64,000 nucleotides of DNA from Zavarzinella formosa DSM 19928 (GCF_000255705.1 NZ_JH636442.1:327579-391578), one strand, 5' to 3'; counted from the first letter of the stretch, positions 19,349-28,798 are shown. Notes: generated by a model not told the origin, from the letters alone. Translations and numbers: made by a program.

Positions 19349-19888
19349 ATGCGGAACGAACATTCTCGTCGTCTGGGATGCTTTCGGACTCGTATTCAAG
19401 ACCGCGCTCTCATCGGTGTTTCCTTGGCGGTTTTCTGCCTCTTTGTTTGGGCGGCGGACACGCTGTCGTCCGAAGAATCCGGGCTGGATTTTTGGAGTGC
19501 GGGCCAGTTGAAAAACCAGCCGGTTCAAGAAGCAAAACGAAATTCCTCGGTGGATCAACGAATTGAAACGGGGCTTAACCGAATGGCCCTCCGCGAACAA
19601 ATACTCATCAATCTTCGCGATGAAAAAATCACGCTCGAAGAGGCCGGGCGGGGGTTTCTGGCGATTAATCAAACAGATGAGGCAATCCTGCGTCATTTGG
19701 ACACGTTCTTCTCGGGAGAAACAGACTTGGAACGTTCAACCCGTCAAGTGGTGGCGCAAATGAGGTGCAGCATACTGCCGGACAGCCATGAGTGTTATCT
19801 GCGGCTGAAAAGTGAATTAGAGACCATTCAGTTCCCCAAAACGTCAAATGACGGGGAAATTCAAATCGCATCCCGGCGAGGCGATTGA
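19349..19888 (+). CDS. small membrane-anchored or secreted protein of unknown function
   Basis: The 179-residue product starts at the ATG at 19349. A basic N-terminus (RRLGCFRTRIQDR) precedes one hydrophobic segment (ALIGVSLAVFCLFVWAA, about 25-41), which suggests a signal anchor. The rest is soluble and helical; it contains MALREQILINLRDEKITLEE, followed by AGRGFLAINQT, and further on STRQVVAQMRCSILPDSHEC. I recall similar 'RDEKITLEEAxxxFxxLN' proteins of about 150-200 residues from Gemmata-like genomes, but none with a known role. It stands alone between the cyclase gene and the convergent HExxH gene. Confidence 0.7.
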   Translation: MRNEHSRRLGCFRTRIQDRALIGVSLAVFCLFVWAADTLSSEESGLDFWSAGQLKNQPVQEAKRNSSVDQRIETGLNRMALREQILINLRDEKITLEEAGRGFLAINQTDEAILRHLDTFFSGETDLERSTRQVVAQMRCSILPDSHECYLRLKSELETIQFPKTSNDGEIQIASRRGD

Positions 19889-19919
19889 AAATCGCACATG
19901 CGGCCGGATGGATGAGCGG

Positions 19920-20543
19920 CTACGGTCGTGGTCCTTTGGCGTCGTATTCCGTGCTCTTATAACCGACTTCGTCGGTCTTTCGGAAACTATCCTGATCCAT
20001 GTCCGTGAAGTATTTTTGGATGGCGTTGCCGAAGGCGGTGACGGCTTGGGCGTATTGTTGTTTGGTTTGGCCCGGTTTGCCGCCGAAGGCCGGCAGGGGC
20101 TTCAACTTCAGGAAATTGACATAGTCGTCGCGGTGGCAGGATTCGTGGAAGCCAAGGCTGGTGGTTCCGGCCGCCTCATCCTCCGGGGTGGTGCCCCGGC
20201 CATAGCCGGATGTGTCCGTCGCCTTGGCGTTTGGTCCGTAGATGGTCTGAATCTTGACATTGCCTTTGATCTGCACGGGGCCGCTCAGCTTTGAGACAAT
20301 TTCCAATGCCCCTTTCTTTTCCCATGAATAACCGGGGGTTTTGAAAAAGACCGTTCCCCCCTGGCCGTCGGACCAGGCTCCGACCGGATCAAACGATGTG
20401 TGCCCCTGAACCGACTTGTCGGCGGTGGTTCCATCCGGCAGAATCTCGGCGGTGACATCAATGTCTTGCAGGGCGTTTGTCACTTTTTTGATGATGATTT
20501 TGGCCGCCGTGGTTGTGGGCGGAGGAAGTTGTGTGGCAGCCAT
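19920..20543 (-). CDS. unknown protein with a HExxH zinc-protease-like motif
   Basis: The 207-residue product has no signal peptide or membrane helix. Residues 1-100 look beta-rich (KIIIKKVTNALQDIDVTAEI, VQIKGNVKIQTIYG). Residues 130-140 read SLGFHESCHRDDY, where HESCH (133-137) fits the HExxH zinc-binding signature and is followed by a helical segment (QQYAQAVTAFGNAIQKYFTD) and DEVGYKSTEYDAKG at the end. It may be a small zincin, perhaps self-processing or secreted by an unusual route. A single short motif can arise by chance, so peptidase activity is only a hypothesis. The gene lies downstream of the acid phosphatase gene (98 bases) on the same strand. Confidence 0.65.
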   Translation of the reverse strand: MAATQLPPPTTTAAKIIIKKVTNALQDIDVTAEILPDGTTADKSVQGHTSFDPVGAWSDGQGGTVFFKTPGYSWEKKGALEIVSKLSGPVQIKGNVKIQTIYGPNAKATDTSGYGRGTTPEDEAAGTTSLGFHESCHRDDYVNFLKLKPLPAFGGKPGQTKQQYAQAVTAFGNAIQKYFTDMDQDSFRKTDEVGYKSTEYDAKGPRP

Positions 20544-20641
20544 GAAACACCTCGGATCTTTCTCATGGAGAGGATGCTATCCGAGGTTATCCAAAATCAT
20601 CGCCGCGATCGGACACCATCCGGAGATGGTTTCCAAAAAAA

Positions 20642-21535
20642 TCACTTGGCTGGTTGCTTTGTTCTCATGCTCGTCGGGTGAAGAACGGCCAGTGGCTCGG
20701 GGCCGGTGATCCGGTCCCATTCTCCGTAGACGGGATTCGGCAGGACGAACCAGTCCACGCCCCAATGACACGCGGCATCGTCTGCCGCCGCCAGCCGTTG
20801 TTTGATCGCCTTGCAATAATCCTCGGTCGTTGCTTCTTTCGGCAGTTTTGGGGCCGCGAATGCTTCTGAAAAATCGCGGAGATTGTCGCCGAAGAGCATC
20901 ATCACGTTGTACTTGGCGGCCACCGCCTCCCGGCGGGCCGATTTGTCGGAGGATTTCTCGGCCTTCAGGTGAATGCGGTCGGCGATCCCTTTCACGTTGA
21001 TTTTCAGATTCTCCAAGGCTTCGATGGTCTTGCTCTTAAATTTGTCCGTGCGGTTGGAAATGTAAATCACCGTCACCCCCAGGCCTTCCGCCATGTCGAT
21101 GAAGGCCTTCGCTCCCGGAATCAGAGTGACATCTTGGGGAGCGGTCTCCTCATACTCGGCCCACAGGTCGTCCGTGTACTCCAGATTGTTTTTGTAAAGG
21201 AACGTCTGGAAAGCGGAGTTATCAAGCACCGTTTCGTCCAGGTCCATGATGATCGCCGGTTTCGTCAAATTCAATCCGCCCGACTTCAGCTTGGATAACA
21301 ATTGCTGGCCGGCGGTCCGGTAAACCTGCAAGCAACAGGCCCGATATTCGGCGGAGGTTTGCAGATAAACATTCGCCGCCATTCGCGAGGGCATCGGGAG
21401 CGCCGGGGCGTCCGCCTTTTTCACGGGCAGCGGCTCTGCGGCGAGCGGAACCATGCCGCGATCACCCGCGAGCCAGCCGACGCAAAGACAAGTTGAGCAA
21501 GCCAAAATAAGATGAACTGGTGTGATTTTTCGCAT
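20642..21535 (-). CDS. HAD superfamily acid phosphatase, e(P4)/class B-like, exported
   Basis: The 297-residue product has an N-terminal signal (MRKITPVHLILACSTCLCVG); the Cys in ILAC could be a lipidation site, though the -2 residue is unusual. The HAD nucleophile motif is IIMDLDETVLDNS (DxDxT). It is followed by WAEYEETAPQDVTLIPGAKA, the motif II region VTVIYISNRTDKFKSKT, the lysine region and the DN acid motif LFGDNLRDFSEAF. This order is that of 5'-nucleotidase/acid phosphatase e(P4) proteins, which remove phosphate from nucleotides in the periplasm. It likely works in phosphate or nucleotide scavenging. It reads away from the divergent small region upstream of the YncE/phosphatase gene. 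Confidence 0.9.
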   Translation of the reverse strand: MRKITPVHLILACSTCLCVGWLAGDRGMVPLAAEPLPVKKADAPALPMPSRMAANVYLQTSAEYRACCLQVYRTAGQQLLSKLKSGGLNLTKPAIIMDLDETVLDNSAFQTFLYKNNLEYTDDLWAEYEETAPQDVTLIPGAKAFIDMAEGLGVTVIYISNRTDKFKSKTIEALENLKINVKGIADRIHLKAEKSSDKSARREAVAAKYNVMMLFGDNLRDFSEAFAAPKLPKEATTEDYCKAIKQRLAAADDAACHWGVDWFVLPNPVYGEWDRITGPEPLAVLHPTSMRTKQPAK

Positions 21536-21709
21536 GAAACTCTCGGAACTTGGACGGATTCAGGATTCGGGGGCATCATTGCCGGAAGGTGCGGAATGAC
21601 CCGTCACCAAGGAGGTGAGATTTTCCGTGCATGGAGAACAGTCGGCAAGCCGTTTGATGAAGATTTTGGGATTTCATCGCCGGGGCCGTTTGACTTGCCA
21701 AGAAAAAAA

Positions 21710-21733
21710 GCCGACCCGTTTGCACAGGTCGGC
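21710..21733 (-). terminator. intrinsic terminator of the YncE/phosphatase gene
   Basis: Seven bases GCCGACC pair with GGTCGGC around a ten-base loop. On the minus strand the stem is followed directly by seven T residues (the A-run at 21703-21709). It lies 39 bases beyond the stop at 21772. Confidence 0.85.
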
Positions 21734-21771
21734 AACTGAAGCGGTCGGTTTAATGGAAGTCCGTCCTCAAC

Positions 21772-24330
21772 TCATCGCTTTCCACTTTCCACCGGCAATG
21801 AGCGGAAGGCAATCGCCCGGCGGACGGCCGGGGGCAGGGGGGCGTCTTTGCCGTTGATGGCCCGCCAGAGGATTTCGTTCAACTCGAAGTCATCCACCAA
21901 GTCGTAATCGCTGAAGTCCATTCGGTTGGAGCGTTCCCAGCCGTAGGAGAGCTTGTCGTTCTTGGCCGTCAGGTCGATCTCGGCCGGGGTGTGCTTGTAT
22001 TCGGTCAGATCGGGCTTGTCCGTGAAACTGTTGAACATCGGCCGGGCGGCCGCGTCGTACTGGCTCAGCGGCGGCAGGCCGAGAATCAGTTCCATCGTGC
22101 GAATCAGGCTGACCGTGCTGTATTGGGTGCTGTCCACATGCTTTCGTTTCGTGAACGGGCTAATGACCAAGCCAACCGTGCGTTGGGCGTCCACATGATC
22201 CGGGCCGTTTTGGGCGTCGTCCTCGATCACGAAGATCGCGGTTTCCTTCCAAAGCGGCCCCTTGCTCACTCCCTCAACCAAGCGACCGAGGGCCAGGTCG
22301 TTGCTGGCCACGCAGGCTTTCGGGGTGAATGAACCGATCTTGGTGCCGTCCGTGTGGTCTTCGCCGAGACTCATCACGATGAAGCGGGGCATCGTTCCGG
22401 CTTTGGCGAATTGGTCGTATTCCTTAAGGAACACATCCACATTATCTGTGTCCCGCACGCGGACCCCCTTCTTTTTCGGGATGCCATAATCCGGACACAT
22501 GTGGCCGATCAATCCCGGCACACGGCCTTCCATTTTCATGCCCCCCTGGCCGTCGCTCACCCGTTTGCCGTGTTCGCCATAGTTGCGGTAAGAGAGGCCA
22601 GCCCGTTTGCACGAATCCCAAAGGTAGCCGGACGGGCCGTTGGAGAGGTTCCCTTCATCATCGTCGTCCACGCCTTTGCGGCCCGAATAGGTCAGGTGCC
22701 AGTCGCGGGCAATGTAGTCGGTATGATAGGCCATCGTGCTCCACGGGTGCCCGTCGCGGCTTACCTGGCCGTTGCAATAAAGGTTGTCGAGCAACACGAA
22801 TTCTTCGGCGAGCTTGTGATGGTTCGGCGTCACCTGCCGGGGGAACATGCACAGAGAGGGATCGCCGTTGCCCTTCGGGTTCTTCCCGCTCGCCAAGTCG
22901 CCGAAGACTTGGTCGTAAGTGCGGTTTTCCTTGATGATGTAAATCACATACTTGATCGGGGACGGATCGCCGACTTTGGTGGGGATCGCCGTCTTTTCCG
23001 AATGCGGGGAGTTGGTCAGCAATTTGTCCGAGTAGGGGCAATTGCGATAGACTTGGGCCGTGTATTCCTTGATTTGCTTGTCGTCGGGGATCGTCACGAT
23101 TGAGAGCGCCCCGGACATGGTGGTGCCAATGTACGGGTACGGCATCAACCGCCGGGCGACTTCCTTGACATCATCCTTTTCTTTGGCGGCCAGTTGTTCC
23201 TTGGTGAACAGCGGGTTGGCCTTCGATTGCAGGCCCTTGCCGACGCCGATCAGAAGATCTTTGCCGTTGATGCTGACGGCCAAAGAAGTCGGATACCAAC
23301 CGGTGGGGATGAATCCCTTGATGACGCTCTCGTTCTCTTCGGCGATGTCCACCACAGCCACGCAGTTATTGTCGGCATTGGCGACGAACAGCGTTTTCCC
23401 GTCCGGCGTCAGCGCCAGGGCGCACGGGGTGCTTCCCTCGGGAGCCTTGGGGAACAGGCTGGTGGAAATCACTTCCGTCACGATACCTTTGGCGGTGTCG
23501 ATCACATGAACGCTGTTGCTGGAGGCGCAGGCCACGAACAGACGGCCATCGGTCGGGTGGAGCATCATCTGATTGGGATGCTCGCCGACAGGGATTTTGG
23601 CCACCACGGTCAGTTCCGTCGGATCGACCGCCAGCACCCGCCGGCCGGCCCAGTCAGAGACATACAACAACCGGTTCTTGGGACCGTAAACGATGTCGTA
23701 AGGCCGGCCACCGACCTTGGCGCTTTTGCCTTCGCCCCCTTTGGGCTTTTGGGCGGTCAAGCCGCCGTTGTTGATGTCCAGCACATAGAGCGTGTCTGAT
23801 TTTTCATCGAGCAGCATACCGCTCTTGAAGCTTGGTTTGAGCGCCATTTCCTCGGCCAATTTCTCCAGTTCGGCGGCCGTCAGTTTGCGGATCGGGACTT
23901 CCTTCTTGCTGGTCCGGGTGAATTCATCGCCCTTGAGGTCGAAGGTATGATTGTCGCCGTTGCCGCCGCCGGACCACCAGATTTTGTCTTCGGCCTTGTT
24001 CACGGCCAGGCCGTACCAAGTCTGCCGGGAGGTTTCATGGGCGATGATTTTGTGTTCGGCCAGATCGATCAGATACAAGTTGTGCGAGTTGAACCCGCTG
24101 GTGGCGACAATCGCCCGTTTGCCGTCTTTGAGGGGATAAATGTTCAACGGCAAATCGGTCGTTTCAACGTGCTTGCCGACGGGGGTGAGATGCCAGCCGT
24201 TGGGAAGCAGGAAGCCGGTCGACGTCGGGCCGGCAAACACGGGTTTGTCTTGGACGGGTTTGTCTTGGGCGGCTAGCGGAACGGCGGCCGCCATTAATGA
24301 GGCGGCCAGCATAGTGACAACGAAACGCAT
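21772..24330 (-). CDS. YncE-type beta-propeller fused to an alkaline-phosphatase-superfamily phosphoesterase
   Basis: The 852-residue exported product (signal MRFVVTMLAASLMAAAVPLA) has two parts. Residues about 40-400 are a YVTN/NHL-type propeller with repeated blades such as YVSDWAGRRVLAVDPTELTV, HPNQMMLHPTDGRLFVACAS, and PCALALTPDGKTLFVANADN. Residues about 450-820 are a phosphoesterase domain with YVIYIIKENRTYDQVFGDLA, a conserved VLLDNLYCNGQVSRDGHPWS, RFIVMSLGEDHTDG and FVIEDDAQNGPDHVDAQRT, which carry the metal-ligand residues. The family is annotated as bifunctional YncE/alkaline phosphatase; the physiological substrate is unknown. A strong terminator follows. The gene is monocistronic by layout. 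Confidence 0.9.
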   Translation of the reverse strand: MRFVVTMLAASLMAAAVPLAAQDKPVQDKPVFAGPTSTGFLLPNGWHLTPVGKHVETTDLPLNIYPLKDGKRAIVATSGFNSHNLYLIDLAEHKIIAHETSRQTWYGLAVNKAEDKIWWSGGGNGDNHTFDLKGDEFTRTSKKEVPIRKLTAAELEKLAEEMALKPSFKSGMLLDEKSDTLYVLDINNGGLTAQKPKGGEGKSAKVGGRPYDIVYGPKNRLLYVSDWAGRRVLAVDPTELTVVAKIPVGEHPNQMMLHPTDGRLFVACASSNSVHVIDTAKGIVTEVISTSLFPKAPEGSTPCALALTPDGKTLFVANADNNCVAVVDIAEENESVIKGFIPTGWYPTSLAVSINGKDLLIGVGKGLQSKANPLFTKEQLAAKEKDDVKEVARRLMPYPYIGTTMSGALSIVTIPDDKQIKEYTAQVYRNCPYSDKLLTNSPHSEKTAIPTKVGDPSPIKYVIYIIKENRTYDQVFGDLASGKNPKGNGDPSLCMFPRQVTPNHHKLAEEFVLLDNLYCNGQVSRDGHPWSTMAYHTDYIARDWHLTYSGRKGVDDDDEGNLSNGPSGYLWDSCKRAGLSYRNYGEHGKRVSDGQGGMKMEGRVPGLIGHMCPDYGIPKKKGVRVRDTDNVDVFLKEYDQFAKAGTMPRFIVMSLGEDHTDGTKIGSFTPKACVASNDLALGRLVEGVSKGPLWKETAIFVIEDDAQNGPDHVDAQRTVGLVISPFTKRKHVDSTQYSTVSLIRTMELILGLPPLSQYDAAARPMFNSFTDKPDLTEYKHTPAEIDLTAKNDKLSYGWERSNRMDFSDYDLVDDFELNEILWRAINGKDAPLPPAVRRAIAFRSLPVESGKR

Positions 24331-24433
24331 CGCAACTCCCGCAGTGAATCAAGAATGTCGGGTGAAAGGATGATTGTCACACTCGCCGGGGGATGCGTCT
24401 AATCAAGAAATGATGAAGATCAAACATATCGCA

Positions 24434-24476
24434 ACCATCAGATCATCCCATTGAGTCGATGGGATGATCTGATGGT
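24434..24476 (-). terminator. 18-bp perfect stem-loop downstream of the MATE gene
   Basis: Arms 24434-24451 and 24459-24476 (ACCATCAGATCATCCCAT and its exact complement) flank a seven-base loop and start five bases past the MATE stop. The minus-strand flank is TGCGATATG and has no T-run, so it may be a Rho-independent terminator of weak type or an mRNA-stabilising hairpin. Confidence 0.6.
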
Positions 24477-24481
24477 GTTTG

Positions 24482-25996
24482 TCAGAGAGTTTCCGTCGCC
24501 GTGCCGACAATCTCTCCGTTGGCATTCGTTTCGGAAGCGGCCAGTTCTTTATCCAGCGGGTCGATCACTTCGGGTTCGATCACCCGCATTGACTTCCATT
24601 TGCCGCCCCGGAAGCGGACGACGAAACACAGGGATTGCAAGCCGATGTAGAGGCTCGCGAAACCCCAGGCCCAGAACAACCCGTGCGACCAGCCGAGGCG
24701 ATAAACCACATACGACGGGATAACCATCACCGGCCACGCGAAACAAAGCGAGACGGCCGAGACAAACAGCGTGTCCCCGGCGCCGCGCAAACCGAAACTC
24801 ACCACCAAGTTGATGGCATCAAACAAGGCAAACCCGGCGACGAACAGCAAAAGAATCTGGGTGCGTTCCGCGATCAATGCCCATCGTTCCGGCGGGTTGT
24901 CCCCTTGGAACGGGCCGATGAACAGGCTCGGGACGACCACATACATCAAGCCGATGGTCAGCATGTAAGTTCCGGCGACGGCCACGCCCATCCATGTCAG
25001 TTTCTCGGCGGCTTTGGGGTTGTTTTCCCCAAGACACTGGCCAACCAAAATCGAGACGGCCATGCCCATCCCCATCATCGGGATGAATGCCACATTATTG
25101 ATCGTGATCGCCAGATTCGTGGCGTTCAGGTCGTCTGTGCCGAACCAACCCGTGAGGATCACGAAGGCATTGAAGGCGGTCATTTCCAGCGTCCAATGCA
25201 AGGCGCTTGGCAACCCAAACCGCATTAGCCGGAAGAGCAACGAGAAATCTGGCTTCCACCCAATTAACGTGGAGTTGCTTACCCGATATCGCTTCCGCAT
25301 GAACAAGGCAAAAGCCGTGAGGGCCGAGGCCCAGCCACCGGCCACGGCCGCATATCCGGCGCCGGTGATGCCCATTGACGGGAATCCCCAGTGGCCCGGA
25401 ATCCAGGCGTAGGCCAGCACACTGTTGACCAGCGTGCCCGGAATGCTGATGAGAATGACCACCTGACTCTCGCCCCGGCCGGAGAAAAAGGCCGAGATCG
25501 AGGAGACAAACAACCCCGGCAGGGCGAACCAGCACATGCAACGGAAATACTCGGCCTCGTAGTATTGGATTTCCGGTGAGTGGCCGATGAGGGCGAACAG
25601 GCCGTCCGCGAGCGGAATGAATCCCAGAAAAGCGATCCCGGCCACCACGGAAAACCAAATCCCCTGCCAGACCGCCGACCCGACCCGATGCGGCCGTTTG
25701 GCCCCGGTGTATTGGGCGACGAACGTGGCGACATACGCGGCCGTGCTGAACAGCAGGATGTACGGCAGCCAGAAAATCATGGCCGCCGATGTGGCCCCGG
25801 AGGCCACATCGATTCCCTGACCGCTCAGAAACAGCCGGTCGATGGTGATCTGGATCGTGCTGAAACTGTTCGAGATAATCAGCGGCCACGCCATCGTCAG
25901 CAATCCCCGCAGGGTGGCCGGGGCGGGCGGTGGCGCCGTGGAAACATCTTGCGAGGGGGAATCAATCACGGGGGTGTCGATGTTCTGATCCGTCAT
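24482..25996 (-). CDS. MATE family efflux transporter
   Basis: The 504-residue product has about 12 hydrophobic segments after a 25-residue Pro/Ser-rich cytoplasmic N-terminus. The MatE repeat begins LLTMAWPLIISNSFSTIQIT and IDRLFLSGQG (the family's xDxxhhgxxG region). It continues with AAMIFWLPYILLFSTAAYVA, QYTGAKRPHRVGSAVWQG and, in the second half, GFALFDAINLVVSFGLRGAG and GMGMAVSILVGQCLGENNPK. Members export cationic drugs or lipid-linked compounds using Na+ or H+ gradients. The nearest neighbour upstream on the same strand is the third PSCyt gene, 219 bases away. No regulator is adjacent, and the substrate cannot be inferred. Confidence 0.92.
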   Translation of the reverse strand: MTDQNIDTPVIDSPSQDVSTAPPPAPATLRGLLTMAWPLIISNSFSTIQITIDRLFLSGQGIDVASGATSAAMIFWLPYILLFSTAAYVATFVAQYTGAKRPHRVGSAVWQGIWFSVVAGIAFLGFIPLADGLFALIGHSPEIQYYEAEYFRCMCWFALPGLFVSSISAFFSGRGESQVVILISIPGTLVNSVLAYAWIPGHWGFPSMGITGAGYAAVAGGWASALTAFALFMRKRYRVSNSTLIGWKPDFSLLFRLMRFGLPSALHWTLEMTAFNAFVILTGWFGTDDLNATNLAITINNVAFIPMMGMGMAVSILVGQCLGENNPKAAEKLTWMGVAVAGTYMLTIGLMYVVVPSLFIGPFQGDNPPERWALIAERTQILLLFVAGFALFDAINLVVSFGLRGAGDTLFVSAVSLCFAWPVMVIPSYVVYRLGWSHGLFWAWGFASLYIGLQSLCFVVRFRGGKWKSMRVIEPEVIDPLDKELAASETNANGEIVGTATETL

Positions 25997-26179
25997 GAGT
26001 ACCGATATCCCGTGGGCTGGTGGCGAAAAATCCGATTGTACGAACCGGACCGGGTCTTAACCGCATCCGTTGGCCGGATGGCGAAAAACCATGTCCGGTA
26101 CGAGAGGGATTGGACGCCCGAAGGGTTCGCGTGGGTTCGTGTTTTCTGGCCGATTTCGCTGAGAAAGAAGATTTGAAGT

Positions 26180-26202
26180 GCGGGAGTTTTGCAGTCTCCC
26201 GC
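26180..26202 (-). terminator. stem-loop after the third PSCyt gene
   Basis: GCGGGAG pairs with CTCCCGC around a nine-base loop, 13 bases beyond the stop at 26216. A short T-rich stretch (CACTTC then AAATCTTC) follows on the minus strand, so it may work as a terminator between this gene and the MATE gene. Confidence 0.5.
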
Positions 26203-26215
26203 AATGTCTGATTCA

Positions 26216-28798
26216 CTATCGCACAAACACAAACTCATTTGCATTAAAGATCGCCCGGCAAAACGCTGGCAACCCGTGGGTGGACACCAATTTCACGGCG
26301 GCGGCCGTTTCGTCTTCGGTCGGTTTGCGGCCGAAGGCCAGTTCAAAGCCTCGGGAGACTTGTTTCGCCGCGTCTTCTCCGGCTTCCTTCTTCAAGCGAT
26401 CCGCGAAGAAGCCGGATTGTTGCAACAGAAAGGGGCTGTTTAACAAGTTCAACGCCTGGAGCGGCGTAGTCGAGCTGGAACGCTTCGGGGCGATCTGGCC
26501 GGCGTCGGGGCAGTCGAAGGCGCCGAAGGTGTCGTCGAGTTGCATCCGGGGTTTCGACTGGTAAACCATCCGGCGAAATGTGTCCGGGCCAAATTCGTTT
26601 TTGGGTGTGTACACCTTCACATAATTCCCGTTCGGCTGGAACAGATCAAAACCGGGGCCGCCCATCGTGCCGTCGAGTCGGCCGCTGACGCTCAGGATCG
26701 TGTCGCGGATGATCTCAGCCTCAAGCCGTTGCGGCGGGAATCGCCACAACAACCGTGTTTGGGCGTCCTTGGCCATTGCCGCCGGGATGGCTTTGCTTTG
26801 TTGTTGGTAAACGGCCGAGGACACGATCAACCGATGGATGTGTTTGAGGCTCCAGCCATGATCGACCAACTCGGCCGCCAGCCAATCCAACAATTCCGGG
26901 TGGGAAGGTTTCGCCCCGTTGCGGCCGAAATCGCTTGGGGTGTCCACAAGTCCGGCGCCGAAATGGTGTTGCCAGATTCGATTGACAATCACGCGGGCCG
27001 TCAACGGATTGGCCGGATCGGCGATCCATTCCGCGAGAGCCAATCGACGTTCGGCATCGGTTGCATTGGCCGGGATTGCTTTCTTTGGCCCGAATGATGT
27101 CAACACGCCGGGGCCGACTTTCTCCTTCGGTTGCGTCACTTCGCCCCGGTTGAGGCGAAACACATCGGGCGTGCCCTCCATCCGGCCGCAATAGATTTTC
27201 GGGCCGTCCCCGTCTGTCTTGGGCCGGTTGGCGCCGCTGGCGACGGTTTGCCAAGATTTGCCATCGAGCGACAGTTCCACGCGGTAATCGGTCGCCAGCC
27301 GGTCTTGGAATTTCGGGGGCGTCGTGCGGTCGCGGCTCCAAACCACCTGATTCACCTTGGACGCCTCGGCAAATTCAATCATCACCCAACCCCGGTCGGC
27401 TTCGTTGGAAATCCAGCTATGGTCGTTGCCGAATTTGCCGTCGTTGATGTGGGCCAATTGATGGATGGCATAACCGGGCAAGGTGCTGGAGGCCGTCGCT
27501 TTGGCCCCGTTGCCGGCGAGGGCGACATTTTTCCGACTGTCGTCGGCGCTGAAGACTTCCAACTCGTCGATGCAAGGTTGCGTGCCACCCGATTTGAGGA
27601 TGGTGAACCGGATAAACTTCGCCAGCGTCGTCGGGAAATGTTCCGTGTTGCCCCCGGCCTTCACCGGCTTGCTCGGCGTTCGCGGGCTGACCAAACCGGG
27701 GGGAGATTTCGGGGCAGGGGGAGTGACTGATCGTTCCCCGTGTTGCACCCCGGCGAAAACGGCTTTGATCGCGTGATAGTCGGTGTGCGAGATCGGGTCG
27801 AATTTGTGATTGTGACATCGGGCGCAACCGATGGTCAGCCCCAGAAAAGCCGATCCGGTGGTGCTAATCATGTCGTGCAATTCGTCGGCCCGTTGCTGGG
27901 CGGTCAACACCGGGTCCGGACTTTTCACTTGGTCCCACGGCCCGGCCACCAGAAATGATGTCCCAACGTCGGCCCCCAACACATCCCCGGCGATCTGTTC
28001 TTTCACGAAGCGGTCATACGGCTTGTCGTCGTTGAAACTCTTGATGACATAATCGCGGTAGTGGTAAGCATTTGGCCGGACTTGATTCATCTCGAAGCCG
28101 TTGCTCTCGGCAAAGCGAACAACATCCAGCCAGTGCCGGGCTTGGCGTTCCCCAAAAGCCGGGGAAGCAAGCAAGCGATCAATCAACTTGGCGTAGGAGT
28201 CCGGTGATTGGTCTTTCAGAAATTCATTAATCTGTCCCGGAGTCGGAGGGAGGCCGAGAAGATCAAAGGAAAGCCGTCGAATCAACGTGGTCTTGTCCGC
28301 AACGGGGGAAATCTTCAGCCCGTCTTTCGCCAGCCGGGAGTTGATGAACGCATCAATCGGGTGAGAATCGCCCGACTTCGGCACGTCCGATTTGCGGACT
28401 GGTTGGAAACTCCAATGAGGTTGTTCAACGGCCGTTGTTGAATCGGGCCAATTCGCCCCGGTTTCAATCCAAGTTTTCAGCTTGGTGATTTGATCGGCCG
28501 TCAGCGGATCGCCCTTGGGGGGCATCCGCTCCTTGGAATCGCTCGCGGTGATTCGCTTCAACAAGAGGCTCTTGTCGGCATGGCCGGGGACAATCGCCTT
28601 CTCCGAATCCCCACCGGCCAAGGCATCGGCTTTGCGGTCAAGCCGCAAGCCGCCACGCTGCTTGTCCGGCCCGTGGCAACTGAGGCATTGGGCTTGGAAA
28701 ATCGGCAGGATATCTTTCTCGAACGCTGGCGATTCCGCGAAGGAAACCGAGGCCGAGAGGAGCAGGAGGGAGAGTGCTGTTCGCATGAGACGCATCAT
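26216..28798 (-). CDS. PSCyt1-DUF1549-discoidin-like-DUF1553 protein
   Basis: The 860-residue product begins MMRLMRTALSLLLLSASVSF, a signal peptide; starts at 28795 and 28786 are also possible. PSCyt1 contains FEKDILPIFQAQCLSCHGPD (CLSCH). DUF1549 contains PIDAFINSRLAKDGLKISPV, RRLSFDLLGLPPTPGQINEF and TIGCARCHNHKFDPISHTDY. The middle insert is not LamG but resembles a discoidin (F5/8 type C) domain (KFIRFTILKSGGTQPCIDEL, HSWISNEADRGWVMIEFAEA, VVWSRDRTTPPKFQ). DUF1553 follows ([38 protein letters not shown]) and ends ANEFVFVR. There is no adjacent DUF1501 gene, unlike the other two copies. I infer an exported, surface-associated protein that recognises a polysaccharide or glycan. Confidence 0.9.
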   Translation of the reverse strand: MMRLMRTALSLLLLSASVSFAESPAFEKDILPIFQAQCLSCHGPDKQRGGLRLDRKADALAGGDSEKAIVPGHADKSLLLKRITASDSKERMPPKGDPLTADQITKLKTWIETGANWPDSTTAVEQPHWSFQPVRKSDVPKSGDSHPIDAFINSRLAKDGLKISPVADKTTLIRRLSFDLLGLPPTPGQINEFLKDQSPDSYAKLIDRLLASPAFGERQARHWLDVVRFAESNGFEMNQVRPNAYHYRDYVIKSFNDDKPYDRFVKEQIAGDVLGADVGTSFLVAGPWDQVKSPDPVLTAQQRADELHDMISTTGSAFLGLTIGCARCHNHKFDPISHTDYHAIKAVFAGVQHGERSVTPPAPKSPPGLVSPRTPSKPVKAGGNTEHFPTTLAKFIRFTILKSGGTQPCIDELEVFSADDSRKNVALAGNGAKATASSTLPGYAIHQLAHINDGKFGNDHSWISNEADRGWVMIEFAEASKVNQVVWSRDRTTPPKFQDRLATDYRVELSLDGKSWQTVASGANRPKTDGDGPKIYCGRMEGTPDVFRLNRGEVTQPKEKVGPGVLTSFGPKKAIPANATDAERRLALAEWIADPANPLTARVIVNRIWQHHFGAGLVDTPSDFGRNGAKPSHPELLDWLAAELVDHGWSLKHIHRLIVSSAVYQQQSKAIPAAMAKDAQTRLLWRFPPQRLEAEIIRDTILSVSGRLDGTMGGPGFDLFQPNGNYVKVYTPKNEFGPDTFRRMVYQSKPRMQLDDTFGAFDCPDAGQIAPKRSSSTTPLQALNLLNSPFLLQQSGFFADRLKKEAGEDAAKQVSRGFELAFGRKPTEDETAAAVKLVSTHGLPAFCRAIFNANEFVFVR

